Assembly (NCBI GenBank): GCA_018466975.1 | Contig: CM031558.1 | Location: 2,170,001 to 2,234,000 of the forward strand | Length of the DNA stretch: 64,000 nt | From: Sparassis latifolia | Lineage: Eukaryota > Basidiomycota > Agaricomycetes > Polyporales > Sparassidaceae | Reading direction: 5' to 3' | Made by a program: the position numbers and the translations under genes | In this document: in pieces, positions 21,597 to 34,484 of the stretch | Layout: every line of letters starts with the position of its first letter | How positions within the stretch are numbered: position 1 is the stretch's first letter | The notes under the pieces: model-generated | The model's database searches: none | The model's input: the letters and a program-made list of their open reading frames with translations, nothing else | What the model was told of the DNA's origin: nothing

Positions 21597-24500
21597 ATGG
21601 CGAAGAATGCCGAGAAGAACAACGAGAAGCTTTTCCCCATATTCCGCAAGAACCTGGCCGAGGGTGGGATTGGCGCCTACACGGCGACAGCGGAGAAGCT
21701 TGCGCTGTGGCTGAGCAAAGACAAGGCGTATTATCCGCAGGCGAGACCAATTGTGAGTGCCATCATACTGCGCTTTGGATCAATATCTGAGAGACGATGT
21801 AGATTGTGGACCTTCTCGAGGTGCGCGAATCGCGATAGTAGACGCACGCTCATGGCTCACGCATATGTCCAGGCTGCGTATTCAGCGGTACGTCGAAAGA
21901 ATGAAAAGGGCCTAATGTCATACCACGTGTCGAAGGCACCGGACTTGTATGTTGCACCGTTCATGAAGATGGTTCGCACAATGTCGCCGTTCTACGCGTT
22001 CTTCTCGGAGGAGAAACTACAAGGTGAGCATGACTTCCTTAGATCCCGATGAGTTCTGACGCGAGTCGTCGACATAGCTCGCCTGCGGCCGCTTCTGCTG
22101 TGTGCCGGGTTAAACCCAGATGAGCTTGTCTCAAGGAGCCGGACTGCAAGTGGGTAGGTGATGCACCAAGTGTTTGCCTACGTAGCGAGATCTAATGCGC
22201 GACGGGTACAAGCTCGAGTGTCATACCCGTGGATGCTTCCCTGACGCCTGCACCGGCAGACAAGACCACTCCTGTACGCGTCTCTCCGACTAATGTTCAG
22301 ATGGACATTTTTTCTGTACCGACGAATGTCTCTCCTGTCCCTGTCGATGCTTCCCCTGCACCGGCGAACGTCCCTCCGGCTTTTGCATCTGTGCATGGCA
22401 CTTCGACTCCTACTCCGGTGAACGCGACCCTCAAAATCAAGCCGAAATTGAGGAAACGGTTCGCGCTCAACTACCTCCAGGCCGATTTGGAGGAATACGA
22501 CGAGCACCGGATGGACTCGAGCTGCGCTTCATCGAGTCGGGAGCAGGTTGGTAAAGCTACACCCGAGCCTGTAACGGAACCAGCCAAGCAGTCCGGTCGC
22601 TCTGCTTCTGCCACCACAACATCACCAACTAGCGAGCGAGGTGGAGCGGCTGCCATCAATGAACCCAGGGATGTGACCATGGAAGAAAGATGCAGTACTC
22701 CTACAGCTACGGTTTCGGTGGCCACTGCTTCTTCGCCCTTGGAGGCTGTACAGACGAAATCTGCATCTGCAGAGACTGTCGATTCAGGCGGTCCGCAGGT
22801 GAAATCCGACGTGCAGGTTTCACCCACTTGGCCCGCGAGTCCGGAGGTTCCAGTCACATCTCCTGGAACCGCCACGGGTGTGTCGAATGTGGGGACTTTG
22901 ACCACTGCCATGATGAACACCAGCACGGAGAGCGACGGTCCCACACCCACACAATCAAGTCCTGCGCGTGAAATCCTCCAACCCTCGACTGCCCCCGCAA
23001 CTGTCTCCCCTCGGCGGGCCTTCAGGATGGGCAAGAAGCCACGGAGAGGGCCTCCTGGCTTCAAGACGCTCCCAGTGCTCGTGCAGAACCCGAATGGCAC
23101 GGTAACCGCCGTCGGGCACACCGGTCCTCCAGGCGCGAGTGCTAGCCCTAGTAAATCACCCGTGGCCCCTGGCAGTCCATCTGCTGAAGTGCAAGCGGCT
23201 GATGGGTTGCCAGACAAGCAACGGAAGGGGAAGCAGCGTGCTTCGGAACCTCTGGGTACGCTACCACCACCTGGTCATGCAGAACGGAACGAGCCAACGA
23301 CTACAGATACTGAATCGCATCGTCGTGCGCCAACGCTGTTGCTGCCATTTGGAGGAGTTGGCACTTCGAGCCGAGTGGAACTCCCTGCCTTACTTGAATC
23401 CGAAATGGACATCTCGCAGAGCGTTTCGGTTGATCGGTCAAGACATGTTTCCGAGCAACCCGTAAAGCACGCCGAGGTAACCGAGAACCCTCTTACCGTG
23501 AAAAGCTCGGACCCTAATGTTGAAGCTACGCTTGAATGGAACGAGCAGCCTATGGAGATGGATGTGGCACCGAGCACTGTGCCAGAACCCACGGCGGAGA
23601 CGCCGCAAGGCACTGCCGGAGCGGCTGGAGAAGAATCGATGACTTCTGCGGTTCTGGGACCATCGGCAGGTGTTGCTTCGTCGGATGAGAAGGCCAGTGT
23701 GGATGGGTCCCAGACCCAGCCTGACGGTGTTGTAGGTGCAGCTGAGGATAACTCTCCGCAGGTCCACCACAAATCGGACGCGGACGATATTTCTCACATG
23801 GGTGTTGATGTGTATCATCGACCCGCCGAACCATTTGCGGTCGCGAGATCCCTAGAGACTGTCGCTATCGCAGCGACGGACGGTGCCGCTGGCGATGCAA
23901 GGGATGTCACGGCGGAAGGCGCGCACGCCGACGCTCAGCCAGATGAACAAGGTAGTAGTCCATCTGACGAACAGGTGATTTCTCGAAATGGGACGGACAA
24001 ATCTACATCGTCGAAGGCGGCGTCAACCGCCAAGATACAAGCGGAGGCATCGCCTGGTGTTGCTGGGAGCTCTGAACCTACCATCAGAGATATCCCCACA
24101 GAGGGCATGGAGTACATCTCTGTCCCGGTATGTCTGTTTCTTACTATTATTGTCCTTCCTAATTGCAGTGATAGGGGACGACGCCGATCCTCCACGCGGG
24201 CCTCAACGGCACTCCAGCTCCCTACGTCCCTGGGGACGCTGTCGCGACTGCGCATGTAGAGACGACTAAACAAGCAGGTGTACTCGCTAGGAGAAAGCGA
24301 CCGCGGTCACCTTCCGCGTGTGCTTCTGACGTTGAGCGACCGCGACGGAAGTCAAGGACGATATCTCCAGTAAGATCGGTGGCTGCAGAACCCAGCGCCC
24401 TTGGTGGGAACGAATTAAGCGCTGACGCCACATCCTATTCGATCGCCACCACTGCTATGGACGTCGACCACAAAACAGTTACTATTCCGGATGAGCTTGC

Positions 24501-25427
24501 CTTATCAAATGGCGATGTCGAGCCAGCGGAAGCCGTTCGCGAGGACGCGCATGTTCAGGCTATTGTGCCATCTGGAAGACAGGACTCAGCTATGTCTTTG
24601 GAGAAAAGGGAAGTAAGGCCCACTGCCAAGCCGGAGGAATCATCCTCAATATCCATACCGCCAGCAATCGCGAAGATGATGGACGAAGTACCCTCCCACT
24701 CTCCGGAGAACGCGGCACCTGTCTTCGACTCGACTTCTAACGTAATCGTTTTGAACTGTTCCCGTGGGTCATCACCGCGAAACCTCAATCTCGAATTTCA
24801 GATTGATGGTGAAGAAGCTGCTGAACTTTCCCGATGGAAGGGGCGTTATCAGACGAAAGAGTGAGTACTATTTTCCCGACACGTCTAGTGTGGCTCATCT
24901 TTTGCAGCGATGTTTCGACGACCAAGTGCTTGTCTCTAACTTGCTATCAATTCTCCGAGCATCTAGCTCCAATAGGAGGCGACTCAGTGCCGAATTTTGA
25001 ACAAATGGTTGTTGGAGCAACGCCGTCTCTTTGGCCACGCGACGGTCGGCTTTGGGCCGAACTGGACAATGGAGTGACACGAAAGTCACTACCCCTGTCG
25101 CCCCCATTTATGGTACGTCTGCAAGCTGTGATACTTCTCATGACAATGGTGTTGAATCTACTCTTGTAGCTCAGGTCGGACTTTCTCATTGATCTCAGTG
25201 GATTGGCGAAGCCGGGAAAGAACACGCTTTGCCTTCACCAGCTTGGCGACTACTCTGATTATGTCTTCGTACTCCATCTGCACAGTCCCACTGCACACCA
25301 GCTTGCGGAGCTCAAGCAGCGCCGGGATCGCGATGAAGAATGGTATTCGTATCTCCGCAGTTTCCGCAATATTCTTGAACTCCCTAGATTTCGCTGGCCC
25401 GACGAAATCTCTCCTACAACTACTTAG
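21597..25427 (+). CDS. Large protein of unknown function, paralogue A of a tandem pair
   Basis: Not recognised. Exons 21597-21752, 21803-21820 (18 nt), 21873-22023, 22078-22153, 22213-24127, 24175-24860, 24908-25112, 25170-25427 join in phase to 3465 nt (1154 residues). The N-terminus (MAKNAEKNNEKLFPIF) is a helical block of about 130 residues with conserved-looking text such as YVAPFMKMVRTMSPF. Next come some 700 residues of Ser/Thr/Pro/Ala-rich sequence, probably disordered, with basic KKPRRGPPG and RRKRPRSP patches that resemble nuclear signals. The C-terminal module of about 170 residues includes SLWPRDGRLWAEL and NTLCLHQLGDYSDYVFVLH. The same module and intron positions recur in the next gene. 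An in-frame upstream ATG at 21486 is possible. The stretch 21888-21935 could be an extra in-frame 48-nt intron. A nuclear role is inference. Confidence 0.75.
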
Positions 25428-25714
25428 CATGTTTTACTCTACCGTAGCTTTCCTATGTTGTCGCCGTTGCTGTACATTGCTATGCCAATGCATCCACTGA
25501 ACGTTGGACTGTCCTGACGATTTTGCCGGCGGCGTATGCACTTAGTACTGTAGTAGGTCGATATCTAATCAACTCATCATGATCTCGCCAGTGCGGCAGT
25601 ACCGGCGACAGTCACGTCTTCGTCTTCTCTCCTTGTTTTGCTACTGTGTCAATGGGATGTACTGCTAGCTGTATCATTTTCGTCCGAGCAAGAGATTCCA
25701 ACGGCTGCTTGTAA

Positions 25715-28024
25715 ATGGCTGTGCCAAGATACACACCTCGCGGTCGGAAGCAGAGTGCAACTGCTTCGAACTCTCCGGAGCCTCCGCCGGCCGTTCATGG
25801 TACTAGTGCGGTCAGCGTAAACAGCTCTCTGCTCAGTCGACTGTCTCCGAGAAAATCCAGTCTCTTGTCTCGACTGGTTTCCGAGTCTGAGCCGCCGGTC
25901 CGTCCGAACAAGGGCGTGCGTCTGGTAGATCGCCTGTCTTCTTCTCCAGCGCGCAATGTTGTGGAGTTGGATGAGGGAGAGATCATTCCTACTGGTGCGG
26001 GGGGATATGCCGGAAGGGAGGGGAGCACGTCCGTGACAGAAGAAGGACAGCTGATCGAGCGTGGCTTCCCACAAATGCATAGACAGTCAAGCCGGCCGCT
26101 GTCCCTTCAAGTTCGACTGCAGACCAGACCGGAAGACCTAAGGCACGCCTGGGGATAGATACATCAATCGAACAAGTACGTTTTCTTACTGTGCGAACGT
26201 AAACAGCACATAATGCAAATTGCAGGCTCCTTCCCCCTCAGAAGCCGGTTTGGAAGAAGGTGAGATGAACGACGACGTGCAGCAGCCCGAGCGAACCTCC
26301 TCACCAGCGTCCGAAGCTGCGGTGGACAGGCTGCTCGCGTCCGTGCTAGATTTAAGTGATATTACGGACGCCACGGCATCCTCTGCTGTTTCGGAGCGCG
26401 CCGATCCTCGGCCCACCCATTCCCCCCGGTCTAATGCGTCTCCATCCACTGTAATCGAAGAGTGCCGCCGGCTGCTCCTCCCTCAGCTGATACAGAACGC
26501 GTGGATGCGCGAGTCTCATCTGGGTGCGGACGGCGACGCTATTGCCCAGCGTGCGGAGGACCTGCTCACGGAGGAGCGGTGCAAAGAGTTCATGGCGCTC
26601 GCGCAGGAGGTGCGCGCACAGATGCAGCAGCGGGAGCAGCTTGAACAGGAGGCGGAGAGAGGGGGGCCCTCTACGGGAACAAAAAGGCCGAGAGACGTGG
26701 ATGTGCAGGGGAAGGAGGGTCCCGAGCGCGGTGCCAAGCTTCGGCGGGTTAGTACGCCGCACTCGGACGTCTCACACGCGCTGGGTGCCACTCGAGAGCC
26801 TGCCCCTCAATCCAGGTTGGGGCTTATCCATGACAGCGACAGCATCCCGAAGGCTCCTAGGGCGATGCTCGTCGATTCTTCTGTGCGTGCGGTGGAAGAG
26901 TATTTGGCGCGTATGCAAGTCTCAACTGTGAGCTCCGATCTGTCACAATCAGCTTCCTCTCGTGTTACCCCGACCCCCCCTTCCCTCACGACCATGGCCC
27001 CTACCCTTGGCACTGCACGCGTTCGAGACGTGCAAGTTCAAAATGGCGACACTGCCGCAGTCATGGATACTGTTAATGATGATGTCCCAACCCAATTTGC
27101 CTCACTTCCTGACTTGCCTCGCAATACTCCACCGAAATCCGACGATAATGATGGTGACATGCCAGAGCGCGAAGAGTCTCAGTCAACAGCGAAACCTGTA
27201 TCGCAGCCGCCACCGCCCGCTGTCCACGAACCGCCTCCGTCAGATATTCAGATGGAATCATCACAGACCGAATCGCAAAATCCACCAGCAGGACCGCAAG
27301 ATCTTCCACATCACCACTTAAACTCTGTGCCCGGTCTCTGGTCCGTCAATGTTGGTACGAAGGGACCGTCTATGTTCGAATTTGATATCAATATCGACGA
27401 GGAGGTCGCTGGTGCAGCTGAGCGCTGGGCCTGTCGGTATCAGGAATTCAGGTTCGTACTTTTCAAGTTGTACGACACTCATTTCACCTCATATGTCACC
27501 AGTCTCAACGACGCACATATCTCGGTGCATCTCCTCTGCCTCCCCGCCGAGGTGGTGGCCACAGCCAACCGGAAGCTGGACCCCGCGGCGTCTCCAAGAG
27601 ATGTTGCACAGATGTTGTGGGACATCCCCACCGCGTGGCCCCAACCAGGCACCCTCATCGTGGAGATGAATGAGAGTCATCCACGGGGAGCGCACGTCTG
27701 GTTTTCAGAAGACATGGTCAGTCGTACTAGGTGATATCTTTGTCACTACAGCTGATTATTCCTCTGCAGGGTCCGACGAACGGTCCGCTGGACTTGACAG
27801 CCTGTTTGCACGCCGGCAGGAACACAGTCCGCCTCTTGCAGCTGGGCGATATGTCCGACCGTCTGTTCGTCGTGCATGCCGCCTTCCCTTCGTCGGAGGA
27901 GCGAGACCGAGCTGCGAAGCGCTGTGCGGGCAATCGCGATTGGGCGGACTTCTTTGCAAAGGCGTCGACGAGGCTGCGCCCCTCCAGCACTCCGACCGTT
28001 CCAGTTCCTGGTATTGCGTGGTGA
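25715..28024 (+). CDS. Protein of unknown function, paralogue B of a tandem pair
   Basis: Not recognised. Exons 25715-26032, 26083-26175, 26226-27451, 27503-27716, 27770-28024; about 701 residues. The first junction is uncertain: a frame change between about 26030 and 26091 needs an intron, and I chose GTGACA...TAG. The N-terminus is Ser/Pro/Arg-rich. Residues about 210-280 look like a coiled coil rich in Glu/Gln (AQEVRAQMQQREQLEQEAER), followed by a disordered region. The C-terminus holds the module shared with the preceding gene: TAWPQPGTLIVEM, then NTVRLLQLGDMSDRLFVVH. Its two flanking introns have the same position and phase (2, then 0) as in gene A, which shows descent from a duplication. 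The order WP-x2-G-x-L, then L-x2-G-x-NT-x2-L-x-QLGD-x-SD vaguely recalls the PINIT fold of SUMO ligases, but no RING is present. Confidence 0.72.
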
Positions 28025-28569
28025 TCCATGTCGGGGCCAAGGGTATTTGGGTTGTATAGCAGGCATTACGATGCGATGGATCTTCATTTTTTTCTCATTT
28101 ATTTTATTCTTTCGAGTATTAGCGGGCACTGCGATATGTAGTGGGGTTGTAGCTACGAAGGCATTTGACTCTCGGTAGTCGTGCGGCGCCGACGCGTTGT
28201 GTACGCGTTGTTTACGCGTACCGGCCCGGCAATATCCGGTGCAGCGCATGGCTCATATCGCGAATCTGCAGATTCCAACTCTCTGGTGGCGTTGTGCTCC
28301 GCCCTCTGTCGCTGTGCCTTTTTGGTCCTACTCATGCCCTAGCGTTGACTTTGACGGGATTTTCACCGATACCAACGGCCTACTGGACGACACGCGCGGC
28401 CGAAATCTCTAGAGTGACTACGACACCGCTAAGATCGTGGCAATCGGCGCGTGGTTTGCTAGTAGATGCTGCTTGGACTATCGTCCTGTAACGCGACCCT
28501 CTGCTGCTTATTTTACCGCGGCGTTTGAGCACTGCTCTTTTGCGGAATTGTGGAAGGTAGAAGGAAGAA
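28025..28569. other. Intergenic, 3' flank of gene B and promoter of PalI-like gene
   Basis: About 0.55 kb with only short unsupported frames. It should contain the terminator of the upstream gene and the promoter of the membrane-protein gene. Nothing else seen. Confidence 0.45.
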
Positions 28570-29374
28570 ATGTACAATCATGCCTGGGTTATGTTCCTTG
28601 CTCTATTTGCAGCAACCGTTTTACAGTGCGTACTGTAAGTTTCCTACCGCAGTTATTCCTCTTGACGGCGATCCAGAATTCTGGTGACGTTTTCAACCCC
28701 GTTCATTCGGGTTATCTACTTCTTGGAGACGTTGGCGTTTGGAGGCGTCAGATTTGGCTTGTGGGGATACTGTTATCTCAGCGACAACGTTTGCTCACCG
28801 AAGAGGTACGAAGGTCGTTCTACACTTTCCGCGTATATCGAATTAATTGTGGCTTTAGTCTTGGATACACCTTAAAGCCCGAGTTCTCTGAAGCGGTTTT
28901 GATGCAAACTCTGATCCTTATTCCTATTTGTGAGTCGCCAATATGTCAAAATTTCACTGGTCATACTCATTAATATGTTATGTAGCTGCCGGAATATCCA
29001 TTTTGGCTCTGCTCTGCCTATTTCCGCTGCTGTGTTTTCCGAGATTGCGATACTACCCCCACCCGATCTTCTTCTTGCTGACGCTACTCGCCTGCCTCAC
29101 GAGCCTCGCAGCGTTCATCGTCATGCTTGTCGTTTTTGCGACGGTGCTGTCAGGGCTCCATGCGGTCGGTTACACGGCGTCCTTCGGGCCTGCAGTCCGT
29201 GTTCCCCGCTTTTTCTGGGTGACATGAACGCTGATTTGCTACGGTGTGGAACAGATATGGATGGAGCTTTCTGCGGCTATTGTCCTCGTCCTTGTCGCCT
29301 TCAACGCGGGCTGCGGAACGTGTTTGGGCGGTAGGTTCGGGCGAAACCCGTCGTATCTGCCCTACAACTACTAG
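28570..29374 (+). CDS. PalI/SUR7-family four-helix membrane protein
   Basis: Five exons: 28570-28634, 28677-28805, 28859-28929, 28986-29194, 29255-29374; 594 nt, 197 residues, in phase. It has an N-terminal membrane helix (WVMFLALFAATVLQCVLILV), then an extracellular loop with FGLWGYCYLSDNVCS and LGY, and three more hydrophobic helices (SILALLCLFPLLCF; FFLLTLLACLTSLAAFIVML; LSAAIVLVLVAFNAG). The G-x-WG-x-C motif and topology are typical of fungal PalI/Rim9 and SUR7 proteins, plasma-membrane proteins used in ambient-pH sensing or eisosome and cell-wall organisation. Which branch it belongs to is unclear; it lacks the long cytoplasmic tail of true PalI. The first intron (42 nt) is very short. 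Confidence 0.8.
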
Positions 29375-30047
29375 GGCCTCTCAGCGGAACGCCAGCAGGC
29401 TCCGCGTGCTATCGTTATCATGGATTTATTCGGGTTTTTTTCGCTATCGATCTGTCGTGTCTTTGGTCTTCTTGGACCAGATCGTCAGCAGGGAAGTTGT
29501 AGAGGTCTTTCAGCTGTGTAAGTAATTAGTTTCTGCTGGTACGGGTATTGTAGATGATGAAGATGTGATTCGATACCGTTACGGCGTTCGATAAAACTGT
29601 AGACACTTCTTTCCTTTCTTCGCTGTTAAAGACCTTCTGGAAGCCGCGAAGCCCCGGGTGACCCACCTAGAGCATGACATTGACTTTTCGATAATCTACA
29701 TCGTGATGCTCGCAGACGCTCCGTAAGGTCAGGGTCAAGCTTCCACACTGTTCAGGATACGCGAAGTCAAATTCTGGGGCGCACACTTAGTTTGGAGATA
29801 CTTCCCTCAGTAGTGTTCAATCATAGGAGCAGTCATCACACGGGATGAAGATCGTCTGTTCCCGTCTCGTTGACCTAGTTCTCAACTTGAACGTCAATTG
29901 ATACGCTGTCAAGGATAACATAAGTTCACGCCGTGCCCTTCTGCTACTGGATCAGGCAGTCCTCTTCCTCCTTGCTACACTTCGCAATGGTTATAAGGAC
30001 GAATATGACTCGTACACTGGCTGTCCCTGCTCACTTCGACGTGCACC
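29375..30047. other. Intergenic region
   Basis: About 0.67 kb between the PalI-like gene and the ankyrin/MYND gene, both on the plus strand. No gene, RNA or repeat recognised; it should contain a terminator and a promoter. Confidence 0.45.
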
Positions 30048-31668
30048 ATGCCCGCGAGTCTCACAGAATCCCATCCTTGTCTCCCCGCCAAGCTACTCGA
30101 CAGTTTCAAATCCGATCCCCTCATCGGCTCCAACACCATCATCTATGACAAGGCGATCGAAACATTCCGTGCCAGCGTCATCACTTCCGAAGTGGTGCTG
30201 CGCGCTGAGGCTCTCTACAAGAGCCCTCCTGCAGCCCTGACGCGCGGACTGACAGTGAAAGGAATGGAGGGGGCGAGTTACCTCCATCTCGCCGTCGCCC
30301 GCGGTGACATCCCCCTCACATACGAGTGCCTCCGCCTCGGCGTCGGCGTGGACATCTCGGACATGTGCGGCAGGACACCGCTCCTCCTCGCGACAGAGAT
30401 GATTGCAAATACAGTGGAATCGCAGGCCGCTGGGAGGGACGGAGCCAACAACAAGGCCGCGGAGACCCGCGCTCGCCTCGTCCGTATCGCGACGCTGCTG
30501 ATTGAGCAGCATGCCGAGCTGTATGTCGCTCAGCGTGGCGGCGGCGACTCCATCTTCGGATACGCCTTCAATACCCTCCAGTGGCCCTTGATCGAGCTAC
30601 TCCTGCGCCACGGTGCACAACCGGTGAAACTGAACGTGGCACCTCAGCTGCAGAATCAGACGGAAATACGTCGCCTTATGTCTCTTTTGGAGACCACGAA
30701 GCCTATCGTGCCGCGTCCACCGCGTCCTTGCCCCTGCTGGTCCGGCAAGCTGCTCGTCGATTGCCACGCCAGTAAACAGCCATACCCTCTTGACTTCCTG
30801 TGCTTTTGCGGCTCGCCGAAAATGTTCCGGAAATGCTGCCAGCGGAGGAAGTTCGCGACGGTAGAAGTGTGGGACGTACAGCTTCGGCAGATTATCATCC
30901 TCAATGAACTGCCGGGCGTCGTATATCCGCACTGCAAGGAGGCTCAGGATGCGATCAATACCCACATGTCACGGAACTTTAACGGCAGGGTACCAATGAC
31001 GCTGGAGCAGCGCGATGCGTGGTGTCGGACGCGGGACTGTGGGGCAGACCTGTTGCTGAAGAAGGGGTACGCTGATCCTGCCTTCGTGTTTGCCTTGAAG
31101 GAGGTAGAATTCGCACCGAAGTGCGTGTCTAGTGGCTGAATTCGGAGTTCGATCCAACTAATCTTGTGATATCCTCTGAAGGCCTTGGGAGAAGACATTG
31201 AGCAAGACAGAATGCCAGACCCGCGCTGACTTGTGGAATGCTGCCGTGGACCGTTATATTGCGGCGAAAACGGACCCGCGTCCGACCAAAGAAATCGAAG
31301 TTTTCTCGAAACTTGGCTTGGACGGAGGTCCTCTGTTCAAGCGCTGCGAGAATGAGACTTGCGGGATAATAGTGGGCTTTGGTGTTGATTCCGAGTTCTG
31401 TGAGCTGAAACGATGCGGTGCCTGCAAGAAGGTACGATACGGAATGATTCTTCTGAGCGCTTCTCCGGTCTGACCGACATGTCAGACGTACTACTGCAGC
31501 CCGGAGTGTCAGAAAGAGGACTGGAAGCAACACAAGAAAGATTGCAAAGGTCCCGAACACACCATGCAGATGCTACCCTCCCAGGAGGCATACTGCGACT
31601 TCATGAAACGTATGATCAGCGTGTCTTGGGAGTTGTGCCGGGAGATATCAGAGGAGAGCAAATCCTGA
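30048..31668 (+). CDS. Ankyrin-repeat protein with SEC-C-like motifs and MYND zinc finger
   Basis: Three exons: 30048-31120, 31182-31431, 31486-31668; 1506 nt, 501 residues. Residues about 75-195 form degenerate ankyrin repeats (EGASYLHLAVARGDI, CGRTPLLLATEM, LIELLLRHGAQP). Residues 228-264 contain two SEC-C-like zinc motifs (CPCWSGKLLVDCH and CFCGSPKMFRKCC). The C-terminus (about 414-461) is a MYND finger ending TYYCSPECQKEDWKQHKKDC. MYND fingers bind proline-rich protein ligands; SEC-C-like motifs bind zinc. This architecture is frequent in mushroom-forming fungi with no assigned role. The motifs are seen directly; a protein-interaction or regulatory job is inference. There is no SET domain. 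Confidence 0.88.
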
Positions 31669-32526
31669 ATACCAGGAACTCGCAATTGCGACTTGCATCG
31701 GTTTGAACTTGTACATTCGGCTTATAGGGCAGCACTGCTTGCTGTGTGACTCTGATGTTTTTTCTTTGACCTTACTGCATTTGATTCCGCCCATTTCTTG
31801 TAGCAGCGAGATGCTTCCGGGATGATACCTCCGTGCAGTATCGTACGATCATGTCCCATCGATCCGAAATCGCATGGAACATTCTATCATACAGCAGCCC
31901 GTGCAACCGGGGACCTGGGGAAGCAGGCAGCGCGGATGGATGAACCGAAAGTTGCGTGCTCTGTCGCTGGGAGAGTCGGGACCGTTATTCGCCCGTGATC
32001 AGTCATGTTGTCAGAGACATGATGGTGCGATGACATCCGTATGACTTATCCACCGAGTTGCACCGACATTCCCCTTTGCGCTGCAGGTGATCTGGGTCCC
32101 CGAGAGTTTTTGGCTAATTTTGTGAGGTGGATAACTCCTAGTCATGACTCCAAAGGAGGAAAGCTCTGCCAGAACACGCTCAAGCTTTTCCGCTAGAACA
32201 TTTCGAGCGATGTGTGGCTATTGTTCGGAGACGCTGCGGAATGAATGGAGTCACTGAGTGAGGATGATTGACGGAAGTGAATCATAAAGAGCGTCGAGGG
32301 AAACGTGCGGCAGGAGTAAGACGCGATATTACGTAATTATCCGGGAACGGCTGTTTCCGGGCTGGAGTCGACGCGACGCGCTCAGCCTTACCTATCACCG
32401 CGTCTCTTCCTCTCACACGTTCTCGACCACATCGCGCTCGTCGTTCCCCTCAATCAGCTTCCTACTTCTTATTTCCTGCTCGTCGTCCGTACACTTATAC
32501 TGGTCGTCTACACGCGCCACGCAGTC
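31669..32526. other. Intergenic region upstream of the Whi5-like gene
   Basis: About 0.86 kb. The last 150 bp before the next ATG is pyrimidine-rich (many TCTTCC, CTCGTC runs), as is common in fungal core promoters. No gene or RNA recognised. Confidence 0.45.
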
Positions 32527-34484
32527 ATGGCAACTCCCTCGTCGTCCACCACGACGCCCTCACCGCAACTTAGGTTCCTCCAGACCAGCGCGGCCGCCCC
32601 TCCTGTCGCCGCCAACATAAATACGACTGTCACCGCGAACGACAAGGAGGAGAGAGACCGAGCTGTGGAGAAATTCCTCGCTCGAGCTGAGATCGCGAAG
32701 GTTGGTGCTCATTTTTCCCATCGGCGGAGCGCCGACTGCGCGTTGGGAAATTCGCGACGAAGCGTCGTCCATCGCGCGTTCACCGTATTGTGGTGCAGAT
32801 TTTTTTTTCTCGCGTCGTGTGCCCGTTCTCGTTAGGTTTTTGGTGCCGGAAAACCGATCGCTCATCACCCCTGTTCCTGCAGCTCACCCGCGGGCTGCGT
32901 ACCCGGCTCTCGTATGCCTCATACAAGGCAACGCACAACGTGGCGCACAACACGCTGCCGGATCTTGAGGCGCAGTCGCAAAGCCAAGGCGCGAACACAC
33001 GCAACGCGCAAGGCAGGACCGCGGGCAACTACTACAATAATCCCGCGACGCAAGGCAACAGCGCGATGTCGCCCGGCACGTCGGCGAGGGCAGCACCGCG
33101 TAAGGGTTCGATGGCGCCGCCACCACCCGTGACAGCATCTGCGACGCAGAGTCTGTTCGCGTCGATATTGGCGCCGCCGCCGGCGAAGCGCCCGCGCACT
33201 ATCCATAATCCCCAAGATCCGCCAGTACCGGCGCCGACAAGGATGACCGGTGCGCCTTCTCCTCTGCACAAAAGCTCGAAGACGCGAGTAGCAGAGGGAT
33301 CGCAGGCGAAGTCAAAGGCGCGGAAGCCGGCCAGAGGTAAAGGGAAGGGAAAAGAACACGCGAACGCGCCGGCCAGGGCGGCTGCAGCGAATAGTGCAGA
33401 GGTGGACGTGGACATGCAGGTGGCGGCGACGCTCACCTCGCTGATGCTGTCGCGCCAGTCCATCCCTACGAACGCGTCGTCCCCGCGGTCGAGCCTCTCG
33501 GCTGGGTCGGATGCAGGTTCGACACAGTCGTTCTCACAATACGCGCAGAGCTCAGCACGGACGGTCACGGCTGCGGCGTCCACGTCGGCGCAAGGACGGC
33601 AGAGCACGCCTGCGCCGGGTGGAAGACAGCGGCGCGAGCTGTCGCGCGACAGAGGGCGTGGCGAGGGGCAGTTGACGCCGAAGCCGCTGCACCGTGTGGT
33701 CAGTCGCGTCGGCGCCTCGGACACACCACATCAGCCGAGTGACACTGAGGCGGCGGATCTCATGCTCTTTCTAGCTACATCGCCGTCCCCAGTGCGCCCG
33801 GCAGTCACTCGGGATGCAAGGGACGTCGCATTTCGCGGGCTGGGAGGAAGTTCCTTGAAAGGACGCGCGTTGTTCTCATCCCTTAGCGGAAATCCCTCGC
33901 TGGACGCGCAAAGGCCTCTCCGCAGGGAAGACACTGGTAGCTTTGCATCCAGCATTACAGCCGTCAATGACTATCCGGACGCGATACCTGGTGAAGGCGC
34001 GAATAGGAAATTATCGCGCTCACCGCCTCCGAAATTGGGCGTGTCGCAGGGTACTGATAGCAGTTTTCTGGATGTACCAATGGAGCCCACTATTACACCC
34101 CCAACACCCACCGACCACACCGCAGTACAGTTGCTTCCAGCCCCACAATCGCCCTTTCAGGAAGATCGCTCACGTACGACCAGGAGCCCTACCTTCACGG
34201 ACCGCCCGTCATCTGCAGCACTCAGACCCGGCTTTCCTCCGCCCGACGGCAAGAAAGTCGCCTCGCCTCCGCCCTTCTACATAAGCGACTTTGTAAACGT
34301 GTCGCCTTCACCTGCCGCGGGTGCGGGACCACAATCGAGGCATGGTACAAGCCTCTCGGTGGACATTGGTGGGCGGCGATTATTCGACGACTCCCGTGGG
34401 CTGAACGGTTCTGGAAGGCGTACAGATAGTGCTACGGGGCGCAGAAGCGGATTGGGGACCGGAATTGATCTGGTCAAGAGCTGA
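32527..34484 (+). CDS. Whi5/Nrm1-like transcriptional repressor candidate
   Basis: Two exons, 32527-32700 and 32883-34484, give 591 residues. The 182-nt intron is the longest in the window. Residues 59-86 (LTRGLRTRLSYASYKA, then PDLE) resemble the short GTB motif by which Whi5 and Nrm1 bind the SBF/MBF transcription factors that drive the G1/S switch. The rest is disordered: Ser/Ala/Pro-rich, with a nuclear-signal-like basic stretch (KSKARKPARGKGKGKE), many SP/TP sites expected for CDK control, and two islands that look conserved (DLMLFLATSPSPVRP and FYISDFVNVSPSPA). Both the motif order and the SP/TP density fit fungal Whi5 proteins. I am moderately sure, since the motif is short and no alignment was possible. 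Confidence 0.6.
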
